This document shows, piece after piece, positions 23,409 to 37,583 of a stretch of DNA of 64,000 bases (its first letter is position 1; every line of letters starts with the position of its first letter). The DNA lies in the NCBI GenBank assembly GCA_024336345.1, contig JANFOG010000004.1, positions 2,170,001 to 2,234,000 of the forward strand, read 5' to 3'. The stretch comes from Mariannaea sp. PMI_226 (taxonomy: Eukaryota; Ascomycota; Sordariomycetes; Hypocreales; Nectriaceae). Position numbers and translations under genes: made by a program. The notes below the pieces were generated by a model. That model was not told the origin of the DNA. It saw nothing but the letters and a program-made list of their open reading frames with translations, and ran no database searches.

Positions 23409-25567
23409 TGTGGCCGTTCGCGACGCGACTGAGAAAGATGTTTTCTGCGCGAACTGCTGGCTGGGTATGTCATAGAAGGCAGTATTTTGCTGGGCAATAC
23501 TACATCTATCTCCAAATTTTTTTGGCGGTGTCGCCCACGGATGCATTTTCTGCCACCCACCCCACTTTCCGTCGTTCCAGTGAGCTGAGCTGTTTTGTGC
23601 GTTCTGATTGGGCCATCTAGGGGATTAATTCCACCCAACCAACTGGTTGACATTCCAATGGAAGGGAATTCGCATCGTTGTGCACTGACCAACCAATACT
23701 CCATCGCTGATGAAGCGGAGAGAGCACCACCAACATCGTCGATATAGATAAGATGGAGTAGACGGTACTTGACCTCCTAACCCCGCGGAGGGAATCTGGA
23801 CGCCCTGCATTGCATAAGTTGATCCGGCACTCGAGGGGCTCATTCAATCCTGGTATGGCTTACGTAAATTGATACGAGGAAAGAACCCCGTGCTATACAC
23901 AGTATACAAATGGTGGTCAATGGTGTATGGAGTAATTAGCTTGAGGCACATGACAATATCATGAGTGCCAACACAAAAGTGGGCGATCGCATGGAGTTGG
24001 CCACCCTCTCGGGTCCTCTAATGTACCATTATTCCTCATCATAGTCTCGGCTTACAAGCTCGATTCTTCTGAGGATTCAACCGCGTTTGAGCATCAGACC
24101 TCGTGGCCAGGTGTCTGGTCCAGCTGGTCCAATGACACCCCTCCAATTCATCGTGCTAGACTTGCGGACGCCGTTGCATCCGCTGATGCAAGTCACACAC
24201 ACCAAGGCACATCCGGTACCTGGGGGTTCGAGCCGGATTGGTTGGGGTTGACGACTTAAAGAAGACTTCTTTCGGAGGCCATTAGACTAAGGTAATTAAT
24301 ATGTCTCAGAGCCTGCTGTTTTCCGTACTGAGTACACTCGTATGTTTTGAGCCATATCCGCCTGCAGGTTTGTCTTGGGTGGATGATGTCTCTCCCTTCC
24401 AACATCTGATTCAGAGCCCTATTAAGACTGCTCAGCAAGAACATGTAAATACGATCCATATATGTATTGTCTGCCCTAGCAGCGACGATCTTGTCCCTTC
24501 CCCCTCTGTTTTCAGTCCCGAAAAATGAGTTGGCAAAGCATTGTTGCTATCCATAATATTTTTTTTTTGCTTCCCAGACACTGTTGGAAGTCCTAGGCCA
24601 CCCACCACGCAAGTGACTCCATCCGCTAAAATTATGCACTGCTTGCACTATTACCCCTCCATCTAGATCCGTTGTGCAAGTCAAGACCTAAAAGCTCCGC
24701 CAATGGACCCAGAGATCCTATACGCCAGGCTAGGTTTCCCCATCGTGATGGATGGAGAAAAAAAACCTCTTCCCAATAGAAATCGAGTTCAAACATGACA
24801 GGGGTACTACCTAGATGACACAGCCCTGTCTCTGGCAGGTTACTGGATGGCGCTGATTTTCAGTCCTAAATACGGTGGTGTAACATGACCAATCCGCCAT
24901 TTCGCCAGAGGGTGTGCCAGCGTTGTCTCTACATGACTTCTGATTCGGCCCCAAGTTGAACAGGGGGAAGAAAATTGAACAAAAGCACAGTGAAGCGTCA
25001 ACTTGCTCCTCAGATATCATTCCCTTCCTTCTTTCAACGTCCACGGCTAGGAAAGTTGTCAAAACAAGTCAAATATTGCTCTTGCGGTTGGTCTTAGCCT
25101 GGCAAATCACCACCGGATGAGACCGACTGAGACATGTTTGTGCCCCATATCCCGACCCGCCGGATGCAGCGCTGTCAGACCTGGCCCAAGCAGAAGCAGA
25201 CACACACACAAGCGGTAACTAGCAACGATGCTGCATCTTTAAATATTGCGGCAACGGTCAAAAGCCGGGTTTGATAAACTCCTGCAATCCGGGACTGAGT
25301 AGAGTCTCAAATAAACCTCATTGATTAAGGCTCATCATTGCATTGCATTGCAGCCAGCTCTTCCAAGCCCATTTTGCCTTGCTCCTTCAGCAGCCATACT
25401 TTTCAGCCGAAAAACTGAAAATCCGCAACCCGGCGAGATCTAAGTTCGCGGCTCGAAGATCTCAACACTGGAAACTTGGCTTTAGGCTCTTGCTAGCCGG
25501 CCCCCCTCTGCCCTCCCTCTTTAGCACACCGCACACAACTGCTGTGCAGTGCGCGCCCGGATCCGCC
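23409..25567. other. Shared upstream region of divergent UTP21 and VIP1
   Basis: 2.16 kb between two start codons. No conserved coding segment. A GTAC-TGA-GTAC element is at 24325-24335 and an ATTGC pentamer repeat at 25337-25353. The upstream part of the frame that contains the VIP1 start (25343-25567) is open but I treat it as leader. Confidence 0.6.
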
Positions 25568-28500
25568 ATGGATGTCATGGACACTGTAGACATTGGCACC
25601 GTCGACGGACGGGGCCCGAATATTGTTGGCGCCGCCGTAGATAACTCAAACTGCTCGACTAGTTCTTCCGCCGATGGCTCCTCCGAATTTTCTCATTCAT
25701 CTCTATTCCTTCCTCACCAATTTCCCCAGTACAGACTCTCCCGTCATACATCTCAATCGCAGTCGCCACTTTCCTCATCCCCCCTGGCAAACTCCGTCGC
25801 CACTCGGGAAGGAAATTGTCTTGAACTGGGCCCGACGGACGTCCATAGCCGACGTACAAGCATCTCCATCCATCCACCCTCGTCGAGCAGCGTTAGAGCC
25901 TCCGGACACCGGCTACCACGAGCGCGAGAAGAGAACACAGCATCAGACACTTGGAGTGACGACCTTGCACTAGCCGACTCTCAGCTTGCCCTTGGCGAAG
26001 ATCCCCACCAATTGCCCAATTCTTTGTATTCCGCCACTACTGACAACTCCGCCGTGTTGCCAGAACCTGGCGCAATTCCTAAATCTTTTACATCCGACCC
26101 TCAACAGGCCAAGAGGCTTTCCGGGAATTCGCTGTATTCCCTTGCCTCTGTTCGTGGAATCATCACCCCGTCCAGTTCTGGGTACGGCTCCGAACTGGGA
26201 ACACCTCCCCGCTCAGTGCCGAGTTTCTTGTCATCGACAAAAGGTATAGGGCCAGCACAATCCGAAGCTGGGCTCTCCAACGTCACGGTTACCACTTCAT
26301 CAAGCACTCAATCTGGCCAGCCCAGTGCGGGACATCATCACTTGACCCCCCGGGACTCTCACCCGCAGCCACTTGACTTGAGAAGACGAACGCACCGTGC
26401 CGAAACCATGCAGAACAGCACACCCAATATGCGCAACCAACCCGATAGGTCCCGCAGTCGAGCGAAGAGGCGCTTCAGTGGCAGCACCGCAACAAGCAGC
26501 CACAGCCCGAGCAGTGAGAGAGGACCTCATCATCGCGAGAGAGAAGACGGTGAAGACAGTCCTTACCCTTGTCCGAAGAAGATCCTAATAGAAAAGTAGT
26601 AAAACCAGCACGTTGGGGCGTCATTGGTGTCTGCGCTCTTGATGTCAAGGCCAGAAGCAAGCCCAGCCGGACCATTCTGAACCGGCTTATCGCTAATCGA
26701 GAATTCGACGTCATTGTCTTTGGCGACAAAGTTATCCTCGATGAAGGTATGTTTATTTAGGATCAGAAATGAATTTTCTATTGTAAAACATAGACTAATT
26801 TACACATTCAGAGGTTGAGAATTGGCCCATATGGTGAGTATCTGTCGCTGTCGGTGAACAGAAGTAGCATAGTGGAGCGCAGCAGTCTGCTACATCAGGC
26901 ACGTGCCTACTTTCCCTGAATGGCCACTGACGATTTTCTAGTGACTACCTCATCTCCTTTTATTCAGATGGGTTTCCACTCGAGAAGGCCATCGCCTATG
27001 TAAAGGCTCGCAAGCCTTTCTGTGTCAACGATGTGTCCATGCAGCAAATCCTCTGGGATCGTCGCCTATGTCTTCGGCTACTCGACAAGATCCACGTTCG
27101 TACACCAAAACGCCTGGAAGTGAGCCGTGATGGCGGTCCTCGTATCCTCACCCAAGAGGTCGCAAAACACATCAAGGATATCTCTGGTGTCTCTTTAGAG
27201 CCGCTCGACCCTGAAAAGTCTGTCCGTCCTCGCAATGTAGAGTTGGTTGAAGATGGCGATGCTCTTCAGGTGGACGGCCAGATTTTGAGGAAGCCCTTCG
27301 TGGAAAAGCCGACAAGCGGAGAGGACCACAACATCATTATTTACTTTCCCAAAAGCGCCGGCGGTGGTGCCCGGAAGCTATTTAGAAAGATTGGTAACAA
27401 AAGTTCCGACTTCATAGCCGATCTCACTGTCCCTCGCGCCATTACCGAACCCAACAGCAGCTATATCTACGAGAGCTTCATGCAGGTCGACAACGCTGAA
27501 GATGTCAAGGCATATACGGTCGGACCAAATTATTGTCATGCGGAAACACGAAAGAGCCCTGTCGTTGACGGCGTAGTCCGGAGAAACACCCACGGCAAGG
27601 AATTGCGATACGTCACAGCACTAAGCGAGGAGGAGAAGGAAATGGCAAGCAAAATTTCTCTAGCATTTGGTCAGAGAGTCTGTGGCTTCGACTTATTGCG
27701 GGCATCTGGCAAGAGCTACGTGATTGACGTCAATGGCTGGAGCTTTGTCAAAGACAACGATGACTACTACGATCACAGCGCAACTATTCTCAAAGATTTG
27801 TTCGTGAAGGAAAAGCTGCGCCGTGGTGGTGTTACTCCACCAATCCCTTCGCCTGTCCTATCGGATACTGATCCCTTCACTCGTGCAGCCAATGCATTCA
27901 AGGACCGTGAAATTACTACAAGCGGAACGAAGAGCTCGAATGGCGGATATACAAACGGCGATACTCAGAGTATTGAGTCCTTCCGTCGTGTTCCCAGCGG
28001 ACCCTCGTTTGCAGCACCAGAAAATGGGATATCAACCAAAAGCACGACGACTACGACTTCACAGGTGCCCACTCCCCTCGATTTATCTCTTCCAGGATCT
28101 ACATCGGCAGCATCCTCAACTCAACACATCTCTGTAGCTGATTCACATGCTCCGTCTCAACTGGAAGACAATGCGCCAGCCCCACCACTACCGAAGCACT
28201 CCTGGAAGCTTAAGGGCATGGTTTCTGTCATTCGGCATGCTGATCGCACGCCGAAGCAAAAGTACAAATTCACATTTCATACGGAGCCATTCATTGCACT
28301 TCTTAAAGGTCACCAAGAAGAAGTATTGTTGATTGGCGAGGCCGCGCTTGCTAGTGTAATACAGGCTGTCGATGTTGCATTTCAGGAGGGCATTGAGGAC
28401 CGTGGTAAACTTAGGTCGCTTCGGAACGTGTTAGTCAAGAAGGGCAGTTGGGCCGGAACAAAAGTTCAGATCAAACCAATGTTCCGTAAGAAGAAAACGG

Positions 28501-30494
28501 AGCCACCGCCCACCGTGGATGAGATGACGGATGTGATTCAACCTGTGGAACATAGCGCAGTTGAGGAAGGGAGCCACTGCTCTACTTTGGAAGAGACACA
28601 CAGGCCGCCGAAGCGACATGACTCGCTCTCTGGCGTGACCATGTCCAAATTCACAGCAGCTGAGGAGAGCTTGGTCCTTGATAAACTCCAACTCATTGTC
28701 AAATGGGGCGGTGAGCCTACTCACTCTGCACGCTACCAGGCTCATGAGCTTGGAGAGAGCATGCGCAACGATTTGATGCTACTAAACAGAGATATTCTTG
28801 ACGAGGTCCATGTCTTCAGTAGCTCAGAGCGACGTGTGACTACCAGCGCACAGATTTGGACTGCTTCCTTCTTGGGCCAGAAAGATATTCCTGAAGATTT
28901 TATCACAATTCGTAAGGACCTCCTCGATGACTCAAACGCTGCCAAAGATGAGATGGACAAGGTCAAGAAGAAGTTGAAGGGACTTTTGCGTAAAGGCAAT
29001 GAGCGACCCGCCCAGTTTGCTTGGCCAGAAAACATGCCAGAGCCATCCGAGGTTCAAACTCGGGTTGTGCAGCTGATGAAATTTCACCGTCGCGTGATGC
29101 GCTACAACTATAGCAAGTTGCAGAGCGGTGCCATGAACTCGCTCAACGCAATCTCCAACCCGAGCTCTGAGAAACTCACGGGAGATGGTTCTAGCACCTC
29201 CATTGCATCATCCCTATCACAAGTCAACACGATCAACAATATTCAATCTCGATGGTGCTGTGGTGAGGACGCCGAGTTGTTCCGAGAGCGTTGGGAAAAG
29301 CTCTTTGCCGAATTTTGTGATGGCGATAAGGTCGACCCCAGCAAAATCTCAGAGTTATACGACACCATGAAATTCGACGCGCTTCATAACCGCCAATTCC
29401 TCGAGTGGGTGTATGCGCCTCCGTCACACATGCTCGAAGAGTATGGTTCTGCGATTACGGAGACCCAACCGAAGGTGTCGGAAGATAACAAAGTTCTGGA
29501 CGATATTAAGCAGGAGAAAAATCAAAATGCATCTGCCGAGGGCGTGGACAAAACCGACATGAGCAGCCGATCTGCCTCGGTCAAGAAGCTCTTCAGAAGG
29601 AGATCGTTCCTCAACAATTTGCGGAACGCCAACGAAGAAGCTCCGCCGGAACAATACTTCCGTCTTTACAAGGGTAACAACCAAAATGCTACCAAAACAG
29701 ACATTCGGCATGAACCCTTGCAAGAACTATACCGGCTCGCCAAGGTGCTTTTCGACTTTATTTGCCCCCAGGAATATGGCATCTCAGACAGCGAGAAGCT
29801 CGAAATTGGTCTCCTCACATCTCTCCCCCTCCTCAAAGAAATTGTTCAGGATCTGGAAGAAATGCAGGCGTCTGACGACGCTAAATCCTTCTTTTACTTC
29901 ACCAAGGAGTCCCACATCTACACACTGCTCAATTGCATCATAGAAGGAGGCATTGAAACGAAAATCAAACGGAGCACCATTCCTGAACTCGACTACCTCT
30001 CGCAGATCAGTTTCGAGCTTTATGAGTCGGAGACGAAGACAACCGATCACGGATCATCAGATGACGAGCCGACTTTTACTTACAGCATTCGCATAACCAT
30101 CAGCCCAGGCTGCCACGTCTTTGATCCCCTGCACGTTCAGTTGGATAGCCGACATTGTATTGGGTGCGCACCCAGGCGGAGCTTGACACCCCACGCGGAC
30201 TGGTTGCAGGTTATCAAAACACTTCGAGCCAAGTTTAACCAGTAAGCTATACTCTACACTACCCTCTTATTCGTAATGCTTTAGCTAACTCAGATCTGCA
30301 GGGTTAAGCTTCCCAAGACATTCCTGGCGGTCAACCTATCTGATGCTTTTACATTTGAAGAACACGAGCGACAAGGTAGCGACACTGACATGCTGGAGCT
30401 GAAAGCATCACATAACCACCTTGGACTTGACTCGGCCAGGTCAAATAGGGATGCCGAAGGCATTTCGGAAAAAGAGACCGAGGGGGCCCCCTAG
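25568..30494 (+). CDS. VIP1: Bifunctional inositol pyrophosphate kinase/phosphatase Vip1 (PPIP5K, Asp1)
   Basis: It phosphorylates IP6/5-IP7 at position 1 and, through a second domain, removes that phosphate; it acts in phosphate sensing and in microtubule and polarity control. Proposed exons are 25568-26513, 26579-26746, 26812-26833 (only 22 nt), 26942-30241 and 30302-30494, totalling about 1542 residues (yeast 1146; the N-terminal 310 are Ser-rich and disordered). The ATP-grasp kinase starts about 325 ([25 protein letters not shown]) and continues through [26 protein letters not shown] and [14 protein letters not shown]. The His-acid-phosphatase domain starts with the RHADRTP motif about 810 and includes [18 protein letters not shown]. 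It ends with [26 protein letters not shown]. The exon 1/2 junction is uncertain: a frame change is needed there, and a 65-nt intron with donor GTGAGA is my best fit. Confidence 0.92.
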
Positions 30495-33400
30495 CTACGT
30501 AGGAGCGATTGAATACCAAATGGTCCGATGGTGTCTCTACACAGGGCAAGGAGTTCAAAGACGGCTATTTGTCAACCATTCACGCAATTATTCAAGAGCA
30601 GTATTCTCCCCCACATTGCTCTGTCCTCGTTCTAGTAGCTTTATTTGGGGGGGGCTCTATTGAAGAAAGAAACGGTCCAGAAAAAAAGAACAGAGACTCA
30701 TCTTCTTCAGTCTTTGGTGGGTATTTTTAGTACAGTAGATTTTTTATAGTTTTGTATTATCTGCACCGAACATCCTTGATGCTTGATTATTAGTATTAGA
30801 CGCAGTAAAGGCTTACGGATAGACAAAAAAAGAAATACAAGCACAAATACAGGACCGGGAGTATCAGAGAAATACCTCAGACTCTTCCATGATACGTGAT
30901 GAGGCGGTGGGAAAATGTAACCAGGCCATTATTGTTATGACTGGGGCCCGGGGTGTATGCAAAAATTGCCGAAGGGAACTCATCACCCCCTCCCTGGCCG
31001 AGGAAATCATGTTCGCTTGAGTGCGAATGCATTGTATGCAGGGACAGCACGTTAGCAGAGCAGCATTGCATTAGATTACATGTCTCGGTGTGTTAAAAGC
31101 TTGGACGAAAGGAGAAAACAATTGTGCGCTCAGGTCACTGACAGGAAGTCATCGGCAGAGGGGTATAGCCATTTCAGCCTGGGTTTGGAGACAAGCGTCG
31201 TGGATGAAAGATGCAGAGACAAGACTGGCCTATGAGGACCCCCTTCTCTACTGGGTCACGAGGGTTCGAGAGACCAGAAATCTGGGTCATCCGCCACAGC
31301 CCGATCTTCTCACGTGGTAGGTTCCCCTTGAAAACCTGCACCGAGGATATGGACTTGGGAACTGGAGCTTCATAGCAGGGCTGAGACCATGCTATGCCCT
31401 GTGCTGACATTTCCCAAATTCTGACATGAGGGAACCCATTATGGTCGAAAAGCCCAGGGGAATGGTAAAACTTGGATTAAACGGGAACTTCGTCTGGGCG
31501 GAAGCAAGTGGCAGCTGCTACACCGAGGACAGTCCACTTGGTCAGGGAGCTGGGTATTCTGGAAATCGTGAGACCCGCAGGAGATGTAGCTCTATGCAGT
31601 GGCCTGTTATGTTGTTCCCGTCGTCCCATGAGAAGACTAGAAGGTCGGTATGAGGGAAATTGCGGTTGCTAAACCTGGCCATGGAAAAGGTGGAAAAGTT
31701 TTCGATTGCGGTAAAGGGTTCTAGGATTACGTTGGTGCCTAGGATTTTCGGGATCCGACATGGAAGACATGGAAGCCTTCGTCAAACATTCTGGACACAC
31801 TGCGGAGTACGTACTCCCTTTCCGAAAGTTAAAATCATACTTAAGCCGAAGACTTAGCCGCAAAATGAGTGGCCTGGGTGTGATCGTAAGATGCGGCTGT
31901 ACGAGAAGATGGGGGTCGCCTTGGTTGGCGACGACGTCAGTGACGAAGGGCAAGGTCAGGGTCAAGAGCAGCGGTGTTGGAGGCCGACCGGGGCAAGCAG
32001 AGACCCTTCGATGACAGATCCGAAGCGGAAGGCGTCTGCAGGTTGCGAAACGCTATGCCGATGTCCGGCAGATGTACGAAGTACATGGGGCTCGACCAAC
32101 ATGGAGACAAGACGAACATTGGATGACATGACTGCCTGATTGGTAAAGGGAGGACATGACTTGCCAACACCCATTCGGCCATATCTATTGGGGGCCCTTG
32201 CACCCAATTGACTCGTTTTCGAGACGATGCCCATCGAGACAATATAGGCCGGGGTTTGAAATCAGGCGATGCCATCTTCTTGGACAGGGGTTTCTTCATG
32301 TAAGCGCAGATGTTTGCGCTCATGCATTCACACAGGAATGGTCCACGACTCACGGGGGCGGCGATGCCGTGAACGCAGAAACCTGCCCTCAGTTTCAGCC
32401 TCTCATAAGGCGAGTGTTCGTTGGTCTAGGCGTGGGCGGCGTTAACGATGATGGTAAGCGCTGTAAGGTATTGGACAGTACGCGGATCGAGAGCCGTCTG
32501 AAGCTTGCGCCATCTTCATTAGTGGCTAGGATAGATACGTTGGTGATTAATGCGTCGTGTACAGAGTAGTCTGGAGCGGCGTCTGAGCCATCATCCACGG
32601 GGAACGGGTACGGCCCCGTCAAGGACACTAGTTGAATATCCAGGTCTGCAAACGAAACAGGGGAACGACTGGTCTAGCGTTTTGGTGACATTGAGCTTTT
32701 GATCATATCATAGGCCATTGATGAAATACAGGCCCGGGAGAAGCTGAAGCACACCGAAGAAAGTTTGAAGCCACTCAGAATACATGTCTACTTAGATGGT
32801 TGGTAGTGTAGAAAGTTTGACGACCAGGGCATTGACATAATGTTGGTCTGTGTTCCAAAGGGCGGACAGGACAGGATGTCGCAGGGGACAAATTCCGGTA
32901 GAACGGATAAATAGAGGTGAGGGGGACGGGACAACGTATACAAGTGTTTGTTGTGTTCGTTTGGCACGGCTTGAATACGCGGGCCAGCAAATTTGGTCGA
33001 TCAATGATGGGAGGCAGCAAGGAATTGCAAACAAGGCTTCCCATGTCTTGTCGTGAGCGGGCCGGTCATTTGCTGTAGTTTTCCCGAGGCACGGTACCGA
33101 GACAAGAGCGTAGTGCTCTGTACGAAGTACATACAAGAGAGAGTAAGGGAAAAGCGTCAAGGAGCAGAAGCTGCTATTTCCACCCATACCCGGGTGTCGG
33201 AAGGAAGCCCATTTGCTTGCTTATATCCTTGATGTTGATGACACTAGATTTGAGCGTAGGTTTGCGGACACAGCCTCAGCGCCTGGTACGCATGATTAAC
33301 GAGGGCAAGCCTGTCAGCTTCAAACAAACTCAAGATTCTGTTGGGGTGGTGGTCAAAGACGCGGCCACGAAGGTAGGGGTCTCGAAGACTCTGATCTGGC

Positions 33401-36233
33401 TCAAGATGCATATGGAGGCGACGTGGAAAGCATCGGATGACAGGCGAGAGAGAGAGAGAGAGACCGGCACGGGATCGTATCCCAGGTCCTTCGGTGGTGA
33501 GCACGGAGGGAGGGAGGGGCAGGAGTTTGGTGGAGTCTTCGTGGAGTTTGGACGGGACTTGGCCTGGAGGAAGACACTGCGCTGCACCTTTGCTCCTGTT
33601 TCGCGCTCTTGTGTTGGTAGTGGGCAGTGTACACAGTGCTGAATGCTGAGTACTGAGTGTAGAGTATGGAGTGCAAAATCGCTTCGGGGCCAAGACGGAG
33701 GGACGGATCTGTAGTGGAGAATAGGTGAGGAAAGTGCGACTCTAGTCGCCGTAGGGAAGTAGAGCAATCAGTCGTCCGACCAAAGAGGAAGTAGGCCCTG
33801 GGCAAACGACTGCCTCTCCGGTGCATCTCGCTGAAAGAGGACACTTGGAGAACATCAATCAGACCACGCAGAATCTCATTTTTGCAACGGATGCGTGCGC
33901 TTGTGCACCAACAGATTGCCGGACAAACACGGACGCCATTGCGGAGGGGCGCATCCGGCATCTAAACGGACATGAAAATGCACATGCCAATTGACCCAAC
34001 CTTTTAGATACGTATGTTGTCGCATCAATGTGCCAAACAACAGACCGTGGGCAACGGACAGCGGACAGAGGACAGTGAGCAAGTCACCAGAGAGACAAAA
34101 TAACAACGCACGAAATTCGACCAGGAGTGAAAGCAGCCAGCATCAACTGGAAATAACCGATACTGACCAGAACCAAGCAGCCAGAGGCCTGATGGCTGGT
34201 GACACATGTCGGCGGCGGGGGGGGGCTAGTACATGGCTATGATGCCGACTGTACTCGGGGTTGATGCAGACATTGACGTCGGTAATTGATAAGGTAAACC
34301 CACTGTATCATGAAAAACCGCCGACAAAGTACCAATGTACTCTCCACTGCTTGAGGTAGGTAGATACCAAACCTACGAGGTAGCTCATCAGTCAGCATCC
34401 CTCTCCCAAATTATCCACGACAAAGCCCTAACTCTACTCCGTGCAGTGGATGAAATTGAAGGGACGGGCAGCCTTGGAGCCGAGATACCGAGAAAGGAGG
34501 CACAGCCCCGACACAACGGACAGGAGGAAATCCGCCGTAGGGCCGAGATAACACAACCGCACTACATGCTCTTAACGGAGGCGGTGAGTGCCTTGCATCT
34601 CTCAACGACAATGGCTGTCGACTTATGACGGTAATTTGGCATCATGTTGGGGATGATGGATTCTGGATTCTGGCTCCTTGTGCTCAGGGTGACCATGAAT
34701 CCCAACATGTGCCTCACTAATAGGTAGAGAAGCAGGGAATCCGGCTGGAACATCACCGGCACATGGCTTCGCTCTCGGCATCTTGCTACTCCCTTTTCGC
34801 TATACGAAGCGAATGAAGCGAAGAGTGTTGTATCGCAACCCAGTGCCGGCGGTCGGTTGGTGATTACGGCTGCAGTGGTGGGTAGCAACTGCAAGCAATT
34901 ATGTCAATCACCGAGCCAATAAAAAAGACTCCTCACTGACAACAACAGAAGTCCACGAGCATCTGATAGATCGGGGCATTCGTTCTATCTGTACTGTATA
35001 CACACTTTCTCGAATCACGATCTAATATCCGAGCCCGAAAGTCCGACTTTATCGCGCAATTGTTTGATAACTTCTCTGTGCATTTCCCGATACGATTTAG
35101 GAACATAGCATTCTCGTCCATTCCAGACACTACAAGACACCACTGCTATGTTGGTTCGCTCCAGCTGCATAGACGAGGTCCCGCCCCGTCCGGGCCGCTT
35201 GACTTTAAGTCCTTCTTCTGTTACAGAACCTAGCAAGTTTTCATGGGGGAGGGGCGGGGGGTCTCGACATAGTCAGCTCAAGAGGATCGAAAGGGAAGAT
35301 AACTTCATTGCATAATAAAATGGACAAAAAAAGACTGAAACAAGAAGAAGAAGAAAGAGAAAAAAAAAAGAGAGAGAGAGATTACTTCTCGTCCAAAAAG
35401 GGCTGATGAGAAAATACGCGACCAGGGGTGCAGGGCTAAGTTCTCATCAAGTCATGGGAAGGGAATGTGTTGAAGTGCATTTGACAGGGACTTCTTTACT
35501 CAGGTTCCTCTTCATTAAATGGGGCGACCTAACTCCAACTGCAAGGCTGTGCCTGTTTCCAGCATGTATGTTATTTTTCAAGTCGACACTCACGGCGGCT
35601 GGACTGATGTAAACTTTGAAACATCGTTATGGGGTGCAAAATTATCAATGAAAAGGGCTGTGAGATAGCTCATAGGATAGTCTGATAACGCAGTGCCGGG
35701 GCTAGTGTCAATGCCAGACTGACCCAAGCGCCTGCATACATCAGCTGTCAGTTTGGAGCGAGTCATATCCGAAATAGTTGTTGCTTGGGGGCATGATTGG
35801 AGGGCTCATGGGGATGTATGCCTCATGTACTCCATACAAGAATGGCAATCCTGACCACGTCAGTTCAATTGCCTTGGTCAGTGCCCTATATCTGAGCGAA
35901 TCCCAGAGGATTGCTGGACACAAATGCATGCCTCTCCCACCCCCGTACGACAAATATAGGATGCGCCAAGACATGGCTAGAATATTCGGAGAACATGCAT
36001 GTGGCATAAGGCGAAGCTGGAACCAATGATGCCGGAACTTGATAGTACCACCAATCTAGAGTAGTCTGCCGCCTCAACGGGTTGGACAAGACAAGGCTTT
36101 TTTCATGGGCCGAAACCCAAACCAAAAAGAAGTGTGCGGAACAACAAGCTCATCGGACGCTGGTGAGTGTAACAGTTGGCGGTATATCTCAACAACCCTA
36201 TTTTGAACCGCCCGCGAAAGTGCCGACCAGTGC

Positions 36234-36291
36234 GATTGCGGATTGCAGATTGTGGATTGCGAAATCGTGAATTGCGACGACGGCGATTGCG
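36234..36291. repeat. Degenerate GATTGCG heptamer repeat
   Basis: About six to seven units related to GATTGCG (variants GATTGCA, GATTGTG, AATTGCG) are arrayed directly, with two spacer-like units between. The array is non-coding and sits in the gene-poor region. Confidence 0.8.
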
Positions 36292-37562
36292 ACCACATTT
36301 GCGGCAAAGACGACCTTGACCAACCCGGAGAGGATATGGTTGACACGGAGGTTCCCGGGATGCTCATGGCACTCACTCCCCTCAATTGATCCTGCGCGCA
36401 CACTTCGTACCTACGTGCGTGAGAGACGCTGAACATTCTCACAGCCAAAGTACTGGATGTATCCGTACTTTGGATTACAGTATGCTGCGTCTCCACCATG
36501 GCAGCATGGTGGTCACCACCCCCCCTGCACACAAGAGGACTCCACTGCGACAACGACACCTTTCACTTGTCTCCTTTTGTGCATCTGTCTCAAAGGAGGG
36601 TTGTCAACGTTTATTCTCCAACCCCAGAGCACTACCAACTAAGTCGACCGTTTCTGTAACCTCACATACCCGCCTCCCTTATTCGTCATTTCTCTCAAGG
36701 TGGGTGATAATCAAAGTACCACCTTGAAGTGCACTAACGTGGGTAGTAGAAGTTACGAATGTAGGTACTGAGTAAGTTAATAAGTTACATAATACTGCAC
36801 TGCACTGTCCGGGCTCTCTCCCACAGAGCTCCGACTGGCGCCTCAAGTGCGTGGTCTAAGCTAAACTACCTACATACAGGGCCCAGGGTACCTACCAGCC
36901 TACCTCCTACAGTACCTGGTTAACTAAACTTTTAGGCAGAGGGCAATGAGCACTCGGCACGCTTCCCGGAGCGTCTCTAAAAAGTTTGGACTCCATCCGC
37001 GCTTCGCTACGTTCTCACAGGATGCCCTTCCCGTCGAATACTAAGTTATCGTCCATTCCCCCTCCCCCAAAAAGACCTTCCTTACCCATGCTCCCCGGTT
37101 TGGCCCTGACAGTCTCAAACTCCTGGCTAACTGACCGTCTCCACCATCAGATCCTGGTGGCTTCTGGGCTGCACCGACAACCAGGACCCGGGGGCGCGAT
37201 AGCGGAGCCATGCCATGCGATTCATGGGCCTTTCCATGTTGCTCGCTCGACACCCTCATCAGCAATTTTTCAGGTTTCCTAAAGCTTTTCCCATCATCAC
37301 GTCACCACATTCGTCCCATAGTTACCCTCCCACTTGCTTTACGACGCTGTGTCTGGCACTGCATCTCCTTACCTCTCTCATTAGGCTTGCCGGCATACTT
37401 CCCCGTAGGCCCGTGATCGTGGCCGGAGCGAGCACAATCAAACAACCAAGCCTGAATACATACTGTACTTGCCTGTCAGTGGATACTCCTCATGTATCCT
37501 TAACTTATTAGCTGAGAAACTGTCTACTGTGAAAAGACCTCTTTTCCTGTCGTCATTCCATA

Positions 37563-37583
37563 CCCCCCCCCCCCCCCCCCCCC
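37563..37583. repeat. Poly-C tract of 21 nt
   Basis: An uninterrupted run of 21 C followed by TT and more C-rich sequence. The complementary G run could form a G-quadruplex. Its exact length may be affected by sequencing. Confidence 0.9.

Noticed and set aside
24222..24240. GGTTCGA-like T-loop suggesting a tRNA gene
   Set aside because: The flanking bases do not form a T-arm stem, and there is no A box or acceptor stem at the right distance.
33244..33961. Three overlapping minus-strand frames of 145-186 codons
   Set aside because: All three frames of one strand are open because the strand is C-rich and A-poor; none shows a domain, and they exclude one another.
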